Shown: positions 53,562 to 62,054 of the stretch, piece after piece
How positions within the stretch are numbered: the first letter of the stretch is position 1
How the letters are laid out: each line of letters opens with the position of its first letter
Source: Bacteroidetes bacterium 47-18
Lineage (GTDB): Bacteria; Bacteroidota; Bacteroidia; Chitinophagales; Chitinophagaceae
Direction: 5' to 3'
NCBI GenBank assembly: GCA_001897155.1
Contig: MKSF01000007.1
Coordinates: 92,457-156,456, forward strand
DNA: 64,000 nt
Notes under the pieces: model-generated
Seen by the model: the letters and a program-made list of their open reading frames with translations, nothing else
Told to the model about the DNA's origin: nothing
Databases searched by the model: none
Position numbers and translations under genes: made by a program

Positions 53562-54679
53562 TCCGCATTATCTTGCGCGATGGTATAGATCGTAGGAACG
53601 GTAACGGTGAAAGTGGTCCCTTCCCCGAACCTGGATGTTACGTCTATGGTACCGTTCAGCTTGGTCAGCGCTGATTTCAGGTTATACAGCCCGAAGCCAA
53701 AGCCCGCTTCCTTGGAGCTGGACCTATAAAACAATCCGAATATCTCGTTGATCTCATCTTCCGGGATGCCTATCCCATTATCCGAAACGGTAATGACCGC
53801 CTTGTCGGCATCTGTTATAATAGTGAGCTTTACCCATTTTTCTTTCGCATCCTGCCGCTGGAATTTTATAGCGTTGCTCAGTAGGTTGGTCAGTATCAGC
53901 TTCAGGGACATCTCATCGCTGTAGAAAGGGTGCGGTGACTGCTGCACATCTACATACAGGGGTATTTTGCCCGCCAGGCTGAAAGTGCTGTAAATATCTT
54001 TCTGGTCACTGGCGATCTTCTCAAAATCAATACGGGAGATTTTCAGATCCCCTCGCTGCACATTATAATAGTCATGCATATTCAGGATAAACGTGTCCAG
54101 CTTCTTGACCGATTTTTCCATCAGGGTCAGCAGGTCCTTTATCTCTGTGATATCGTCCAGGTCGCGTGCAAAGTTGATAGCGGTGATGAGGCCGATGATG
54201 GGTCCGCGGATGTCATGGCTGACGCTGTAAGCGAATTTATCCAACTCCTTATATGCTTTCTGCAGTTCCTCATTCTTGATGGACAGCATGGATATGGCCA
54301 TATAAAACTTATTGGCTTCCTCGATGGAGGACATAATGTCCACATTGCTCCAGGGCTTTTTAATATAGCGGAAAATATTGCCTTTATTGATGGCGTCGAT
54401 CACGGCTTCCACATCGGTATAGGCTGTGATCAGTATGCGTACGGGCAGGGGAAATTCGCGGCGTATTTCATCAAAGAATTCCACCCCTGTTTTGCCGGGC
54501 ATCCGCTGGTCGCAGAAGATGATCCTGATATCAGGATGCTCGCTTAATATCTGCCGGGCTTCCGTAGTATCCAACGAGGTAAATAAATCATAATCCATTC
54601 TGAAGGCGGCTTTAAACCCCAGGAGGTTATGCGGTTCGTCATCAATGTACAGAATCTTGATTTTCTCAGGCATGATCAT
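53522..54679 (-). CDS. Receiver-histidine kinase hybrid
   Basis: 385 residues (an ATG at 54673 is an alternative start). N-terminal receiver (1-125) with phosphorylated Asp57 in FCDQRMPGKTG, a coiled-coil linker, HisKA with His155 in SVSHDIRGP, and an HATPase domain with N-box NLLSNAIKF, DNGIGIP and FGFGLYNLKSAL. No membrane helix, so it is cytoplasmic; input probably comes by phosphorylation of its receiver. It starts 34 bases after the upstream sensor kinase gene and is the last gene of the minus-strand operon. It overlaps the convergent regulator gene by 40 bases. Confidence 0.92.
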   Translation of the reverse strand: MIMPEKIKILYIDDEPHNLLGFKAAFRMDYDLFTSLDTTEARQILSEHPDIRIIFCDQRMPGKTGVEFFDEIRREFPLPVRILITAYTDVEAVIDAINKGNIFRYIKKPWSNVDIMSSIEEANKFYMAISMLSIKNEELQKAYKELDKFAYSVSHDIRGPIIGLITAINFARDLDDITEIKDLLTLMEKSVKKLDTFILNMHDYYNVQRGDLKISRIDFEKIASDQKDIYSTFSLAGKIPLYVDVQQSPHPFYSDEMSLKLILTNLLSNAIKFQRQDAKEKWVKLTIITDADKAVITVSDNGIGIPEDEINEIFGLFYRSSSKEAGFGFGLYNLKSALTKLNGTIDVTSRFGEGTTFTVTVPTIYTIAQDNADQESSFWRSRNSS

Positions 54680-54713
54680 TGGTTTAATTATATTGCAGCT
54701 AATAGTTTAAGGT

Positions 54714-56855
54714 TTAGGAGGCTGTCTGCCGTAAAGGGAATTGTAGCACAAATTCCGTGCCTACTTTTTCTTCTGTATGGACCTCTATCTGCCCGTTATG
54801 CTTTTTCAGGGTATTATAGACAATGGACATGCCCAGACCTGTGCCTTCACCCACTTCCTTCGTGGTAAAAAACGGCTCAAATATCTTCTTTTTCGTTTCT
54901 TCGCTCATTCCTGAGCCGTTGTCGGCAATGCTGATGAATACGTCCTGCTCGTCGCAGCGTGTGCTGATGGTCAGCTTGCCTCCCGGCTGCTGCCCGTATT
55001 TTTCGCCTATGGCGTATATCGCGTTGGTAAAGATGTTGAGGAATACCTGGTTGAGCTTACCGGGATAGCATTCCACCAGGGGGATGTTGCCGTAACGCTT
55101 TTCCACCGCTATATGGTCCAGCAGGTTATTGATGATGATAATGGTGGATTCCAGGCCTTCGTTAATGTCCGCGAACTTCAGGTCGTCCTCGTCCACCCTT
55201 GAAAATATACGCAGCCCCTTCACGATCTCCGCGGTACGGGATGCGCCCTCGCTGATGCCTTTAAGCAACTGGTCCAGCTCCATTTTCAGGTAATCAAAAT
55301 CCGTTTCCCGCTTATGTGCCGCTATCTGTCTTTTCTTTTCTTCCGTGCTGATATCCTCTTGTAGTCCTATGCTTTCTATGACATTCATGGAATCCAGCAG
55401 CATGCCTACATCTCTTTTCAGCGGTGAGACGTTGCTGGTGACAAAGTTGATCGGGTTATTGATCTCGTGGGCGATACCGGCGGTCAGTTGTCCCAGCGAT
55501 GCCATTTTCTCTGATTCCACCAGTTGCGCCTGTGCCTGCTTCAGGTCGTCCAGCGTCTCGGTCAGCTCCTGATTGGTGTCCAGCAGCTCCTGGGTACGTT
55601 CCTGCACCCGCAGGGCCAGCTCCGCATTTTTCTCCTCGATGATCCTCAGGTTCTCCTTCGTTACCCGTATGGTGGTAGCCTGCAGGATATTGATCTTATC
55701 GGCGAGGGCGAAAGACAGCAGCACGACCTGTACGGCAGAGCCGGTAAGCATAAGCGTGGCGGTAAAGGTATTATAAGGTATGATATTGAAGTCCTTCAGG
55801 GCAAACACGATAATGCTTACCATGAACAGGCTCCAGCTCAGCAGGTAGAACCGCGCCTGCTTGAAGCCCCGCCGTACCAGGGTGCCGGCCAGGTACAGGA
55901 TAAATACGGCCACCAGCATCTGGGTGGGCTGGAGCATCTTGTAGGCCGTGGTGCCGAAGCCCGCAAGCGACAGCAGCATAATGATGCCGTAACAGGCGAA
56001 GAATATGGAGAACAGCCGGTTAAGTCTCGGCGTGAATTTTCTTGTCTGCAGGAATGCCTGCATAAATAGAATACCGACGATGCTGACCAGGCAGGTCAGT
56101 ATAAAGAAGCTCTGCTGCGCGATCCATGGATGGTCCGGCCAGAGGAACTGGAACGGGTAGCCCAGGAAGCTGGCCTGTGTAAGCGCTACAAGAAAAGTAT
56201 GGATCACATACCATATGTAGCTTTTGTCGTCCCTGATGCTGAACATAAGGAAGGCATTGTAAAAGAACATGCAGGCCATCAGGCCCAGGTACCCGTAAAA
56301 GACCGCGTTACGTTCGTTGAGATATTCCAGCGCCACCCGTTTGCGGGAAACCATGATAGGCACCAGCAACGGTGAGTTGCCTTTGGCCTGTATATAGACC
56401 ACTGCGCTGTCTCCGTTCCTGATATCGGCGGTAAAAATATAAGTGGGCGCATTGGTCTCCCGCCAGGAAAAAGGAAAGTTGGTCCCCGCTACGTGCGTAC
56501 GGTGGTACACGCCCTGGCTGTCGGCCTGGAACATCTGGACCAGGTTCAGTGTGGCCTGATCTATATTGACAGATAGTGAGGCTCCGCCGGTGCGGTTGAC
56601 CAGCGGTAGCCGTATCCAGTAATAGGAGTCGCTCAGGCCAAAGTTCAGGATGTCTTTATCGTTCGTAATCCATTCGCCGTTCTTCAGCGCTTCCTCCAGG
56701 GAGGTGGAGTCCTTCATTTCAATATAGGAAAGGTTCCTGCCGGCAAGCAGGCGCTCATCACCCGAGACCACGAGGTATTCCTGCGCATCCAGCCGCAGGC
56801 AGGCCAGGAGCAAGACCAGGAATAAGGGGATGCGGATGTGTTTATAGATGTTCAT
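54714..56855 (-). CDS. Sensor histidine kinase with 7TMR-DISM input
   Basis: 713 residues. Signal peptide (1-24), an extracytoplasmic 7TMR-DISM beta domain (about 40-170; [14 protein letters not shown] is typical), seven membrane helices (185-390), coiled coil (395-450), HisKA with His463 in [12 protein letters not shown], and HATPase with [15 protein letters not shown] and [10 protein letters not shown]. The input domain type binds small carbohydrates or other ligands. Its start overlaps the stop of the upstream GNAT-like gene by 14 bases, so production is coupled to that gene. Confidence 0.93.
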   Translation of the reverse strand: MNIYKHIRIPLFLVLLLACLRLDAQEYLVVSGDERLLAGRNLSYIEMKDSTSLEEALKNGEWITNDKDILNFGLSDSYYWIRLPLVNRTGGASLSVNIDQATLNLVQMFQADSQGVYHRTHVAGTNFPFSWRETNAPTYIFTADIRNGDSAVVYIQAKGNSPLLVPIMVSRKRVALEYLNERNAVFYGYLGLMACMFFYNAFLMFSIRDDKSYIWYVIHTFLVALTQASFLGYPFQFLWPDHPWIAQQSFFILTCLVSIVGILFMQAFLQTRKFTPRLNRLFSIFFACYGIIMLLSLAGFGTTAYKMLQPTQMLVAVFILYLAGTLVRRGFKQARFYLLSWSLFMVSIIVFALKDFNIIPYNTFTATLMLTGSAVQVVLLSFALADKINILQATTIRVTKENLRIIEEKNAELALRVQERTQELLDTNQELTETLDDLKQAQAQLVESEKMASLGQLTAGIAHEINNPINFVTSNVSPLKRDVGMLLDSMNVIESIGLQEDISTEEKKRQIAAHKRETDFDYLKMELDQLLKGISEGASRTAEIVKGLRIFSRVDEDDLKFADINEGLESTIIIINNLLDHIAVEKRYGNIPLVECYPGKLNQVFLNIFTNAIYAIGEKYGQQPGGKLTISTRCDEQDVFISIADNGSGMSEETKKKIFEPFFTTKEVGEGTGLGMSIVYNTLKKHNGQIEVHTEEKVGTEFVLQFPLRQTAS

Positions 56856-57549
56856 AATGCTCTGGGCCGGTTATCAGGTTGAGATTAAATGAAAAGGAGC
56901 CTTTCGGACCGGTATCAGAGGTCAGTTGTACCGGATTAGCTGAAAAGTTATAGATTTTTTCTTTATAAGCGGCATCCGCCGTGGGCAAATTTTCCAGGTC
57001 TTTGATCAGGAGCGCGGTTGCCACCAGGTCCAGCTTGGGGTAGTTGAAGGTGCCGCGGCTCCCCACGGATTCCTCGATCTCGAAACCGGCTGCCTGGCAC
57101 ATGGCTACGGTGTAGGGAGCGCAGAGCACAAAGAGGGACGACATTTCCAGCCGTCGCGCCATGGCTACTCCCAGCTTGGTCAGCAGGTTGCTGAACCCCC
57201 TGCCGGCTATGGCCCTGGAGTTCCACAGTCCGCACAGCTCCCCGGTGAGTCCCCGGGCTCGATACTGTGCCGTGAGGTCAAAGATGTTCTCGTCCACTAT
57301 GCTTACGGCGTCCTCTATCGGGAGCTTGGCGTAGTCATTGGCCAGGTGTATCCTTTCTCCGCCGTAAGCGATGCTGCCATCCTCCGATTCTATCAGCACT
57401 ACATATACGCCGGGGTTGTGAAACCAGCTAAGATTGGCGGTCGTTACCTTGGTTACGCCGTATTCCAATAATACATTCAAATGCCCTTCTGCAAATTTTT
57501 TGCAGGATTCTGGATCGTCTATAGCTCTGAAAGCCCTTATTCTATACAT
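56842..57549 (-). CDS. GNAT-fold protein, possibly an N-acyl synthase
   Basis: 235 residues. The middle reads as a GNAT core: VYVVLIESEDGSIAYGGERI as central strands, GELCGLWNSRAIAGRGFSNLLTKLGVAMAR as the acyl-carrier-binding strand-loop-helix, and SSLFVLCAPYTVAMCQAAGFEI as the last conserved part. This resembles the FeeM/LuxI-like branch that joins acyl chains to amino-acid derivatives more than ordinary acetyltransferases, but similarity is weak and the assignment is an inference. It lies between the E1/nitroreductase fusion (61-base gap) and the sensor kinase (overlap) in one operon. Confidence 0.65.
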   Translation of the reverse strand: MYRIRAFRAIDDPESCKKFAEGHLNVLLEYGVTKVTTANLSWFHNPGVYVVLIESEDGSIAYGGERIHLANDYAKLPIEDAVSIVDENIFDLTAQYRARGLTGELCGLWNSRAIAGRGFSNLLTKLGVAMARRLEMSSLFVLCAPYTVAMCQAAGFEIEESVGSRGTFNYPKLDLVATALLIKDLENLPTADAAYKEKIYNFSANPVQLTSDTGPKGSFSFNLNLITGPEHYEHL

Positions 57550-57610
57550 ATAGTTGCGGTATGGTTTTATAGGTTGATTACAAAGGTTTCTCAGTCTATA
57601 GATAGTAGGG

Positions 57611-59911
57611 TCAGTCTGTCAGAAAAACAGCTACTTTGTCCCTTCTCAGCGATCTTACTTCCGGGTCCGGAGCTATGGCCAGCCGGAAGATGAACATGGG
57701 CTGCTCACCGCCGGGCAGTGGCACCAGTCGCCTGAAATGTTCCTGGAGCTGTTGCAGCGCCTGCCGGAATTCCGGTCCTAATTCCCGGTCTTCCGGGTCG
57801 TTGGCCCTTTCGCTGAGAAAGATGTACTGGGCGAATGGCTGTAAAGCGATGCCGGCTTTATTGGCTTCTATCCACAGCCGTTCCACCGCACGGCCGGTAT
57901 TCAGGTAGTCCAGGCCGGTATGATGCGGCATAGTGACGATACCGATAGCAGAGGCGCCGGCTATGGCCTTCCTGGCTATCTTTTTCATCCCCTTACCGCC
58001 GTCCACCGAACGGATAAAGCTGATGGCTTCCGGGTCGGCAGCCACTTTCAGCGCCAGGGTTTCGGCCTTGCTGACGCCCAGGGTCGCCACATCCATGCCA
58101 TCGCGCTTGGCCTCATTCTCTTCCGGCGTCCAGCGCAGCTCATTGACAAAGGTATCATAATGGCCGCGGGGGTGCAGCATGCGCAGCATCTCGGCGGTGG
58201 CCAGCACCTCTCCCAGCTGCTGTATGGCGGCGGGTTCGGTAATGAAATGTACCTTAGCGCCCTGATAGTCGCTAATGGCGGCTTCCAGGTCTTCATAGGC
58301 CGATGGCGGCAGCGGAACGCGTTCGCTGACGGTCCGGTTGGTCAGCCTCCGGGTGATGAAGGCTGCCACTTCCTGCCGGGAGCTGCCCTGCGGCGCCGGG
58401 CTAAAATCTGCTATTGCCACGAGGGTCCTGTTATCTTTTAAAGGGAAATATTGTATCTCCGTGTCATAACCTTCGGCACGTGCCTGCAGGCTGATATTTT
58501 CTATGGCAGCGCCGATGGACACATAAGAGCCCAGGTCCTTATGATCCAGCAGCGAGTAGGAGTAATACCGGTCGTGGAAGATATAGATCCTGCCGCCACG
58601 GTAGTAGAACTTCCAGGGCTGTGCATTGCCGCCCGAAGGTGCGGCTATGGCAGCATCAGCTATTTTCTGAAGTGTGCTTCCCGGAATATCCGCTGCCTGG
58701 CCCGGTGGCGGCAGCTGTGACATGGCTGCTTCCATAGTGGCTATATCTATCGGTGCGGGTGCTTCCTGCGCATAGTCCCTGGCAGTATTCCCGGTTGTTG
58801 CGGTACCGTCGCCTACCAGCGCTTCCAGGTCGATATAATACCGCCCGCTTTGATGGTACTGGTCCAGGAAGATACGGCGTACCACATCTGTGGTGACCGC
58901 GCCGCCCAGCACCACGGAAGATGCCAGTTGCGGCCAGGTATTGATGCTTTGCTCCACTTCCATCATGGAAGCCTTCATCCTGGTTGACAGGGTATCGGCG
59001 CCTACCATCTTCAGGATATAGGGTATCTTATCTTCGTTGCTGAGGTCCTTGATCTTTTCCGGGTTCAGGTCGCCGGCCAGGCCATGCAGAACGGGGCGGT
59101 CCGGCTCCAGGTCAAAGCGCTCCACATCCAGCATACCGCGGTCGTTGGTGTCCATCACTACGGGAATACCCATGGAGCGGGCCTTGAAGCGGCTGATGAT
59201 CTTGATGTCCAGCCCGTCGCACACTTCCACCAGCAGGTCTAAGGGTTTACCGTCATCAAAGAAGGTGTCTATATTATCCCGGGTCAGGCCGTCGCTGAAT
59301 ATTTTTACCTTAAGAAAAGGGTCTATTTCGGCGATCTCCCTGGCCGCTATGATCGTTTTAGGCAGTCCCAGGTTGTAGGTAGCGGTACGGATGCGGTTGA
59401 GGTTGCTGAGCTCGGCGGTATCGAAATCAGCGAGGCGGAGCTCGCCGCAGCTTCTTTCCATAGCCAGTGTCAGCGCGATGGATTGTCCTACGGACAGGCC
59501 TACGATCCCTACGATTCTGGTCTGCAGGGCCTGCTGTTCCGCGTCGGTGATCTTATAGCGGTTGCGGTTGGTACGTACGGTGACGAATTCCGCTTCATCC
59601 AGCAGGTGCACCATTTTGCGGTTCCAGGGAAAGTAGACCCACACCCCGTACTCATCGGCAGGGCGACCGTCCAGGTGCTGCCGTATCTTTTGTTCATAGT
59701 CTGCCGCGCTCAGCTTCTGCGCGGGGTGCAGGCATTTGACCAACTCTTTCAGTTGGCCTTCTATTTCATCGTAGAGAAAAGCCACCTCACCTGAAGCCAG
59801 CAGGTCTTCAAAAGCTTTTTTATCTGTTGACTGACCGAGCCGGAAGAAAACCGGGGTAGCGGAGGGGCGGGAAGTATGTCCGGACTGCCGCAGCATTTCG
59901 ATATTTTTCAA
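57611..59911 (-). CDS. Rv1355c-family fusion: E1-like (ThiF) and nitroreductase domains
   Basis: 766 residues. After about 100 residues of unique N-terminus, an E1-like Rossmann domain (about 130-370) has IVGLSVGQSIALTLA for ATP, the ADFDTAELSNLNR motif and LVEVCDGLDIKI. The catalytic cysteine usual for ubiquitin-like transfer is not obvious. The second half (about 415-766) is an FMN nitroreductase fold with DAAIAAPSGGNAQPWKF. The domain order matches Mycobacterium Rv1355c (called MoeY). E1-like domains adenylate carboxyl groups, so a role in modifying a small molecule is possible. It is the first gene of the four-gene operon. Confidence 0.85.
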   Translation of the reverse strand: MKNIEMLRQSGHTSRPSATPVFFRLGQSTDKKAFEDLLASGEVAFLYDEIEGQLKELVKCLHPAQKLSAADYEQKIRQHLDGRPADEYGVWVYFPWNRKMVHLLDEAEFVTVRTNRNRYKITDAEQQALQTRIVGIVGLSVGQSIALTLAMERSCGELRLADFDTAELSNLNRIRTATYNLGLPKTIIAAREIAEIDPFLKVKIFSDGLTRDNIDTFFDDGKPLDLLVEVCDGLDIKIISRFKARSMGIPVVMDTNDRGMLDVERFDLEPDRPVLHGLAGDLNPEKIKDLSNEDKIPYILKMVGADTLSTRMKASMMEVEQSINTWPQLASSVVLGGAVTTDVVRRIFLDQYHQSGRYYIDLEALVGDGTATTGNTARDYAQEAPAPIDIATMEAAMSQLPPPGQAADIPGSTLQKIADAAIAAPSGGNAQPWKFYYRGGRIYIFHDRYYSYSLLDHKDLGSYVSIGAAIENISLQARAEGYDTEIQYFPLKDNRTLVAIADFSPAPQGSSRQEVAAFITRRLTNRTVSERVPLPPSAYEDLEAAISDYQGAKVHFITEPAAIQQLGEVLATAEMLRMLHPRGHYDTFVNELRWTPEENEAKRDGMDVATLGVSKAETLALKVAADPEAISFIRSVDGGKGMKKIARKAIAGASAIGIVTMPHHTGLDYLNTGRAVERLWIEANKAGIALQPFAQYIFLSERANDPEDRELGPEFRQALQQLQEHFRRLVPLPGGEQPMFIFRLAIAPDPEVRSLRRDKVAVFLTD

Positions 59912-60394
59912 AATTATGGGCGTTTATGGGTTTATAAGTACCCTTCAAGGGCGTTAGCATTTATACAGCCGAAGCTTTGGACGGCATTGTAAAAGCCTCC
60001 TATCTGCTTCTGAATGAAAGCTGTATAAGTCCTCACAAAATAAATACTTTTTCCCTGTACTTGCTACAGATGGCCTATAATTTTGTTTGATGTTTAAAAG
60101 TATTGCTGATCTTGGTTCGATCTTATTAAATTATTGCTTTATTAAGCAAAATATAATACAAATTGTTAAGGCTTCTACCTGAGCGAATTGCCGAAAAATG
60201 TTAAAATGTTGGTTTTTAAAATTTATGTTCGGGGTGAGGTTATGTCCAGTCGTTATTGTACCATTTAATATAAAAACAAGCCATCATATAGAAGCGGTAG
60301 GATACCCCTATAAGATGCTATAATTTTTTTTATTATAAGAGATACCTCACATTCCCTTCGGAATGATCAGCATGCTATAGCAGATAGTCACTTG
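59912..60394. other. Intergenic stretch at the edge of the AT-rich island
   Basis: Contains a shortened repeat copy at its right end (60312-60389) and AT-rich sequence with the small dyad GCTTtattAAGC near 60140. No gene and no exact promoter box for the minus-strand operon was found. Confidence 0.45.
60312..60389 (-). repeat. Dispersed repeat, copy F (shortened, inverted)
   Basis: Read on the minus strand it begins GTGACTATCTGC (plus-strand AGATAGTC at 60382-60389), jumps to the core CATTCCGAAGGGAATGTGAGG and TCTCTTATAATAA, and ends after a repeat of TATAGCAT. It starts six bases after the WYL gene's stop codon and has the same orientation as that gene. Confidence 0.75.
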
Positions 60395-61417
60395 TCATTT
60401 TTCTGCTTGCATATACAACTTATTCATCTTTTCAATCCGCATTTTAATTTTCTTTTGCAGCAATCTTGGTGCTAACACCTTTATACTTTCGCCGAAGCCT
60501 AAGATCTCTCTTTCCAGTTCAAAATTCAAAACCACGTCTATACGAATGGTAATGCCCGTTTCGTCCTCTTTCAATAATTGTTGGGAAGTGTGAATAGGCT
60601 TGGTCAGTACATAAGGTGCATTGTATTTATTGACCCAGAGAATGATTTTATATGCTCTGTCTTTCTGCGTTTTGGTTACGCCGATTGTATCTTCAAAATA
60701 ACGCTCAAAATCCACGCCCGTATAGGGTTTGTAATCCTTTGGAGTCATTTCCATAAAGTCAATAATCCTGTCCAATGCCAAAGTAACCAAGGTTGTTCCC
60801 CTTTGCGGCACGGCAATCAGAAACCACCTGTTGCGGTATTCTTTCAGCAGGTAGGGAGAGTAAACAGACTGTCGGGCTTCGCTCGCCTTGAAAGATTTGT
60901 AATTGATGAGCAATGGGATTTTCTTTTTTATTGCCTGATACAATGGCAGAATATGCCCGATGCCTTTCAGCAATTTGTTGCCCTCAAGCTGAATGTAGTT
61001 GGCTGACTCATTGGCAGATTTGTTCAGACTGTTTTCCAAACGCGCGATAATGTCGTTCATATCATCGAAATAATCAAAACCGTTCATCTGCCGCAGCACA
61101 CTTACGATTTCATTCATCTTGTCAATGTCTGCGTCTGTTATTTTGGTGTGGTTGATGCTGTATTCGGCATCTTCGTAAATATAATACTTCTTCTCCTGCA
61201 CCACAATTGGCGCATTATAGCCGAGCTTATCGCTGCGCATGAGTTGTATATCTGCCTGAATGGTGCGTTTGCTCACACCCGTTGCGATGCCCTCATAATC
61301 ATACAAAGCATCAGCTACTTTCTCTATCAAATCTTCCAAAGTCCAGCATCGCAAACGGTTTTGCAGACATTGGTCTATGGTTTTGTAGCGGATAAGCGCC
61401 AATTTGTTTACAGCCAT
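60395..61417 (-). CDS. WYL-domain transcriptional regulator
   Basis: 340 residues. N-terminal winged helix (1-75: ALIRYKTIDQCLQN, LEDLIEKVADAL, VSKRTIQADIQLMR) and a C-terminal WYL domain (about 150-340) with KIPLLINYKSFKASEAR, SPYLLKEYRNRWFLIA and the WCX extension. WYL proteins bind nucleic-acid or nucleotide ligands and control defence and RNA/DNA-damage genes. Divergent from the structured RNA array and the RING/TerD-like gene, it is the likely regulator of both. The codon use is more AT-rich than that of the flanking chromosome. Confidence 0.92.
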   Translation of the reverse strand: MAVNKLALIRYKTIDQCLQNRLRCWTLEDLIEKVADALYDYEGIATGVSKRTIQADIQLMRSDKLGYNAPIVVQEKKYYIYEDAEYSINHTKITDADIDKMNEIVSVLRQMNGFDYFDDMNDIIARLENSLNKSANESANYIQLEGNKLLKGIGHILPLYQAIKKKIPLLINYKSFKASEARQSVYSPYLLKEYRNRWFLIAVPQRGTTLVTLALDRIIDFMEMTPKDYKPYTGVDFERYFEDTIGVTKTQKDRAYKIILWVNKYNAPYVLTKPIHTSQQLLKEDETGITIRIDVVLNFELEREILGFGESIKVLAPRLLQKKIKMRIEKMNKLYMQAEK

Positions 61418-61432
61418 TTGTATTATTTTGCC

Positions 61433-61464
61433 TAAAAGTAAATCATTTCAAATGATTACGCAAA
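61433..61464 (-). promoter_or_regulatory. WYL gene promoter with operator between its boxes
   Basis: On the minus strand: TTTG (plus 61461-61464), 20 bases, then TACTTTTA (plus 61433-61440), one mismatch from TAnnTTTG. Exactly between the boxes is the palindrome AATCATTT-c-AAATGATT (61441-61457), a typical repressor position. Confidence 0.6.
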
Positions 61465-61465
61465 C

Positions 61466-61492
61466 AATCTGCGCAATACATCTGCGCAGATT
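61466..61492. promoter_or_regulatory. TGCGCA dyad upstream of the WYL promoter
   Basis: Arms AATCTGCGCA (61466-61475) and TGCGCAGATT (61483-61492), perfect, seven-base spacer. It is directly upstream of the WYL -33 element. Confidence 0.6.
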
Positions 61493-61580
61493 TTATTTTT
61501 TACTCCTAAGAAGAATATTTTTGAAAATTTATAGTCAATTCTGTAAAGGGTTTCAGGCATTTCTTTAAAATTTTATTCTA

Positions 61581-61618
61581 CTGCGCAATTCTGCTGCACA
61601 CTGCGCATAGCATCTTTG
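61581..61618 (+). promoter_or_regulatory. Probable promoter of the RNA array with paired TGCGCA sites
   Basis: CATCTTTG (61611-61618) is a one-mismatch -7 box. Two CTGCGCA copies (61581-61587, 61601-61607), 20 bases apart, replace the -33 region, suggesting an activator-dependent promoter. Transcription would start near 61625. Confidence 0.5.
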
Positions 61619-61642
61619 CATTGTTGATAACAACAGCGGAAA

Positions 61643-61676
61643 AGACCTATAAGGTATCGCAAAACCTTATGGGTCT
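61643..61676 (+). ncRNA. Leading hairpin of the RNA array
   Basis: 12-bp stem AGACCTATAAGG / CCTTATGGGTCT (one wobble) with ten-base loop, about 20 bases after the predicted transcription start. No T run follows, so it is not a terminator. It probably forms the 5' end of the array transcript. Confidence 0.55.
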
Positions 61677-61727
61677 AAACAGGGCAAGAATCAACAAAGA
61701 AGCTCTTTAAAATATTCAAAAATATTT

Positions 61728-61790
61728 CGGTCAAGTATAAGATACTTCATACTCAACTTCCAATTGAATCATTCTCTTATACCATTACCG
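61728..61790 (+). ncRNA. GGTCAA-type RNA unit 1
   Basis: Outer stem CGGT (61728-61731) / ACCG (61787-61790), internal loop CAA opposite CATT, inner 8-bp stem GTATAAGA (61735-61742) / TCTTATAC (61775-61782), then TACTTC opening a 32-base loop. The same fold, with different paired bases, occurs four more times in the next 420 bases. Confidence 0.75.
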
Positions 61791-61796
61791 AAACTC

Positions 61797-61915
61797 GGGG
61801 CAGTAGCTCAGTTGGTAGAGCAGGACAATCTTTTAATTACCTTATTCGGGTCAAAACAGGATTTACTTCTGCACTTTTAATGCCCGTGTCGTAGGTTCGA
61901 ATCCTACCTGCCCCG
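61797..61915 (+). ncRNA. tRNA-Lys(UUU)-shaped RNA with 46-nt insert carrying unit 2
   Basis: Acceptor GGGGCAG / CTGCCCC (7 bp), TA, D-arm GCTC/GAGC, anticodon stem GGACA / TGCCC (4 of 5 pairs), variable GTGTC, T-arm GTAGG-TTCGAAT-CCTAC, discriminator G, no encoded CCA. The seven bases before the 3' anticodon strand are CTTTTAA, a standard lysine loop. Between GGACA and this loop lie 46 extra bases (61828-61873). They hold a permuted GGTCAA unit: AATCTTTT (61827-61834), AATT, ACCT, loop, GGGT, CAAA, ACAGGATT (61856-61863), TACTTC. Without the insert the gene would be a near-normal tRNA-Lys. Confidence 0.75.
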
Positions 61916-61923
61916 CAAAAAAT

Positions 61924-62042
61924 GGAACAGTAGCTCAGTGGTTAGAGCACTATAATAAAGATTTGTCATTATCTCAAAAGGTCAAATAAATCTTACTTCC
62001 TTGCGCATATAGCGGTCGCGGGTTCGAGTCCCGCCTGTTCCA
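61924..62042 (+). ncRNA. tRNA-shaped RNA with 46-nt insert carrying unit 3
   Basis: Acceptor GGAACAG / CTGTTCC, D-arm GCTC/GAGC, perfect anticodon stem CTATA (61950-61954) / TATAG (62008-62012), variable CGGTC, T-arm GCGGG-TTCGAGT-CCCGC, discriminator A, no encoded CCA. The seven bases TTGCGCA before TATAG would be the anticodon loop (anticodon GCG if used). The 46 bases before them (61955-62000) hold a permuted unit: AGATTTGT, CATT, ATCT, tetraloop CAAA, AGGT, CAA, ATAAATCT, TACTTC; the 8-bp stem has one wobble. Confidence 0.75.
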
Positions 62043-62054
62043 CAAACAAAAAAA

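Noticed and set aside
54714..56855. PorY (kinase partner of PorX)
   Set aside because: PorY has a different input region; this kinase has a 7TMR-DISM sensor and belongs to the Rv1355c-type operon.
60312..60389. Attachment site of the AT-rich island
   Set aside because: It is a shortened copy of the dispersed repeat; no matching copy is visible at the other side because the window ends, so an att site cannot be supported.
61828..62000. Group I introns in the two tRNA-shaped genes
   Set aside because: 46 nt is far too short for any known self-splicing intron, and no group I core is visible.
61797..62042. Simple decayed tRNA pseudogenes
   Set aside because: Acceptor, D and T arms are fully paired, inserts have equal length and position, and both share a structured unit with three other copies; random decay would not give this.
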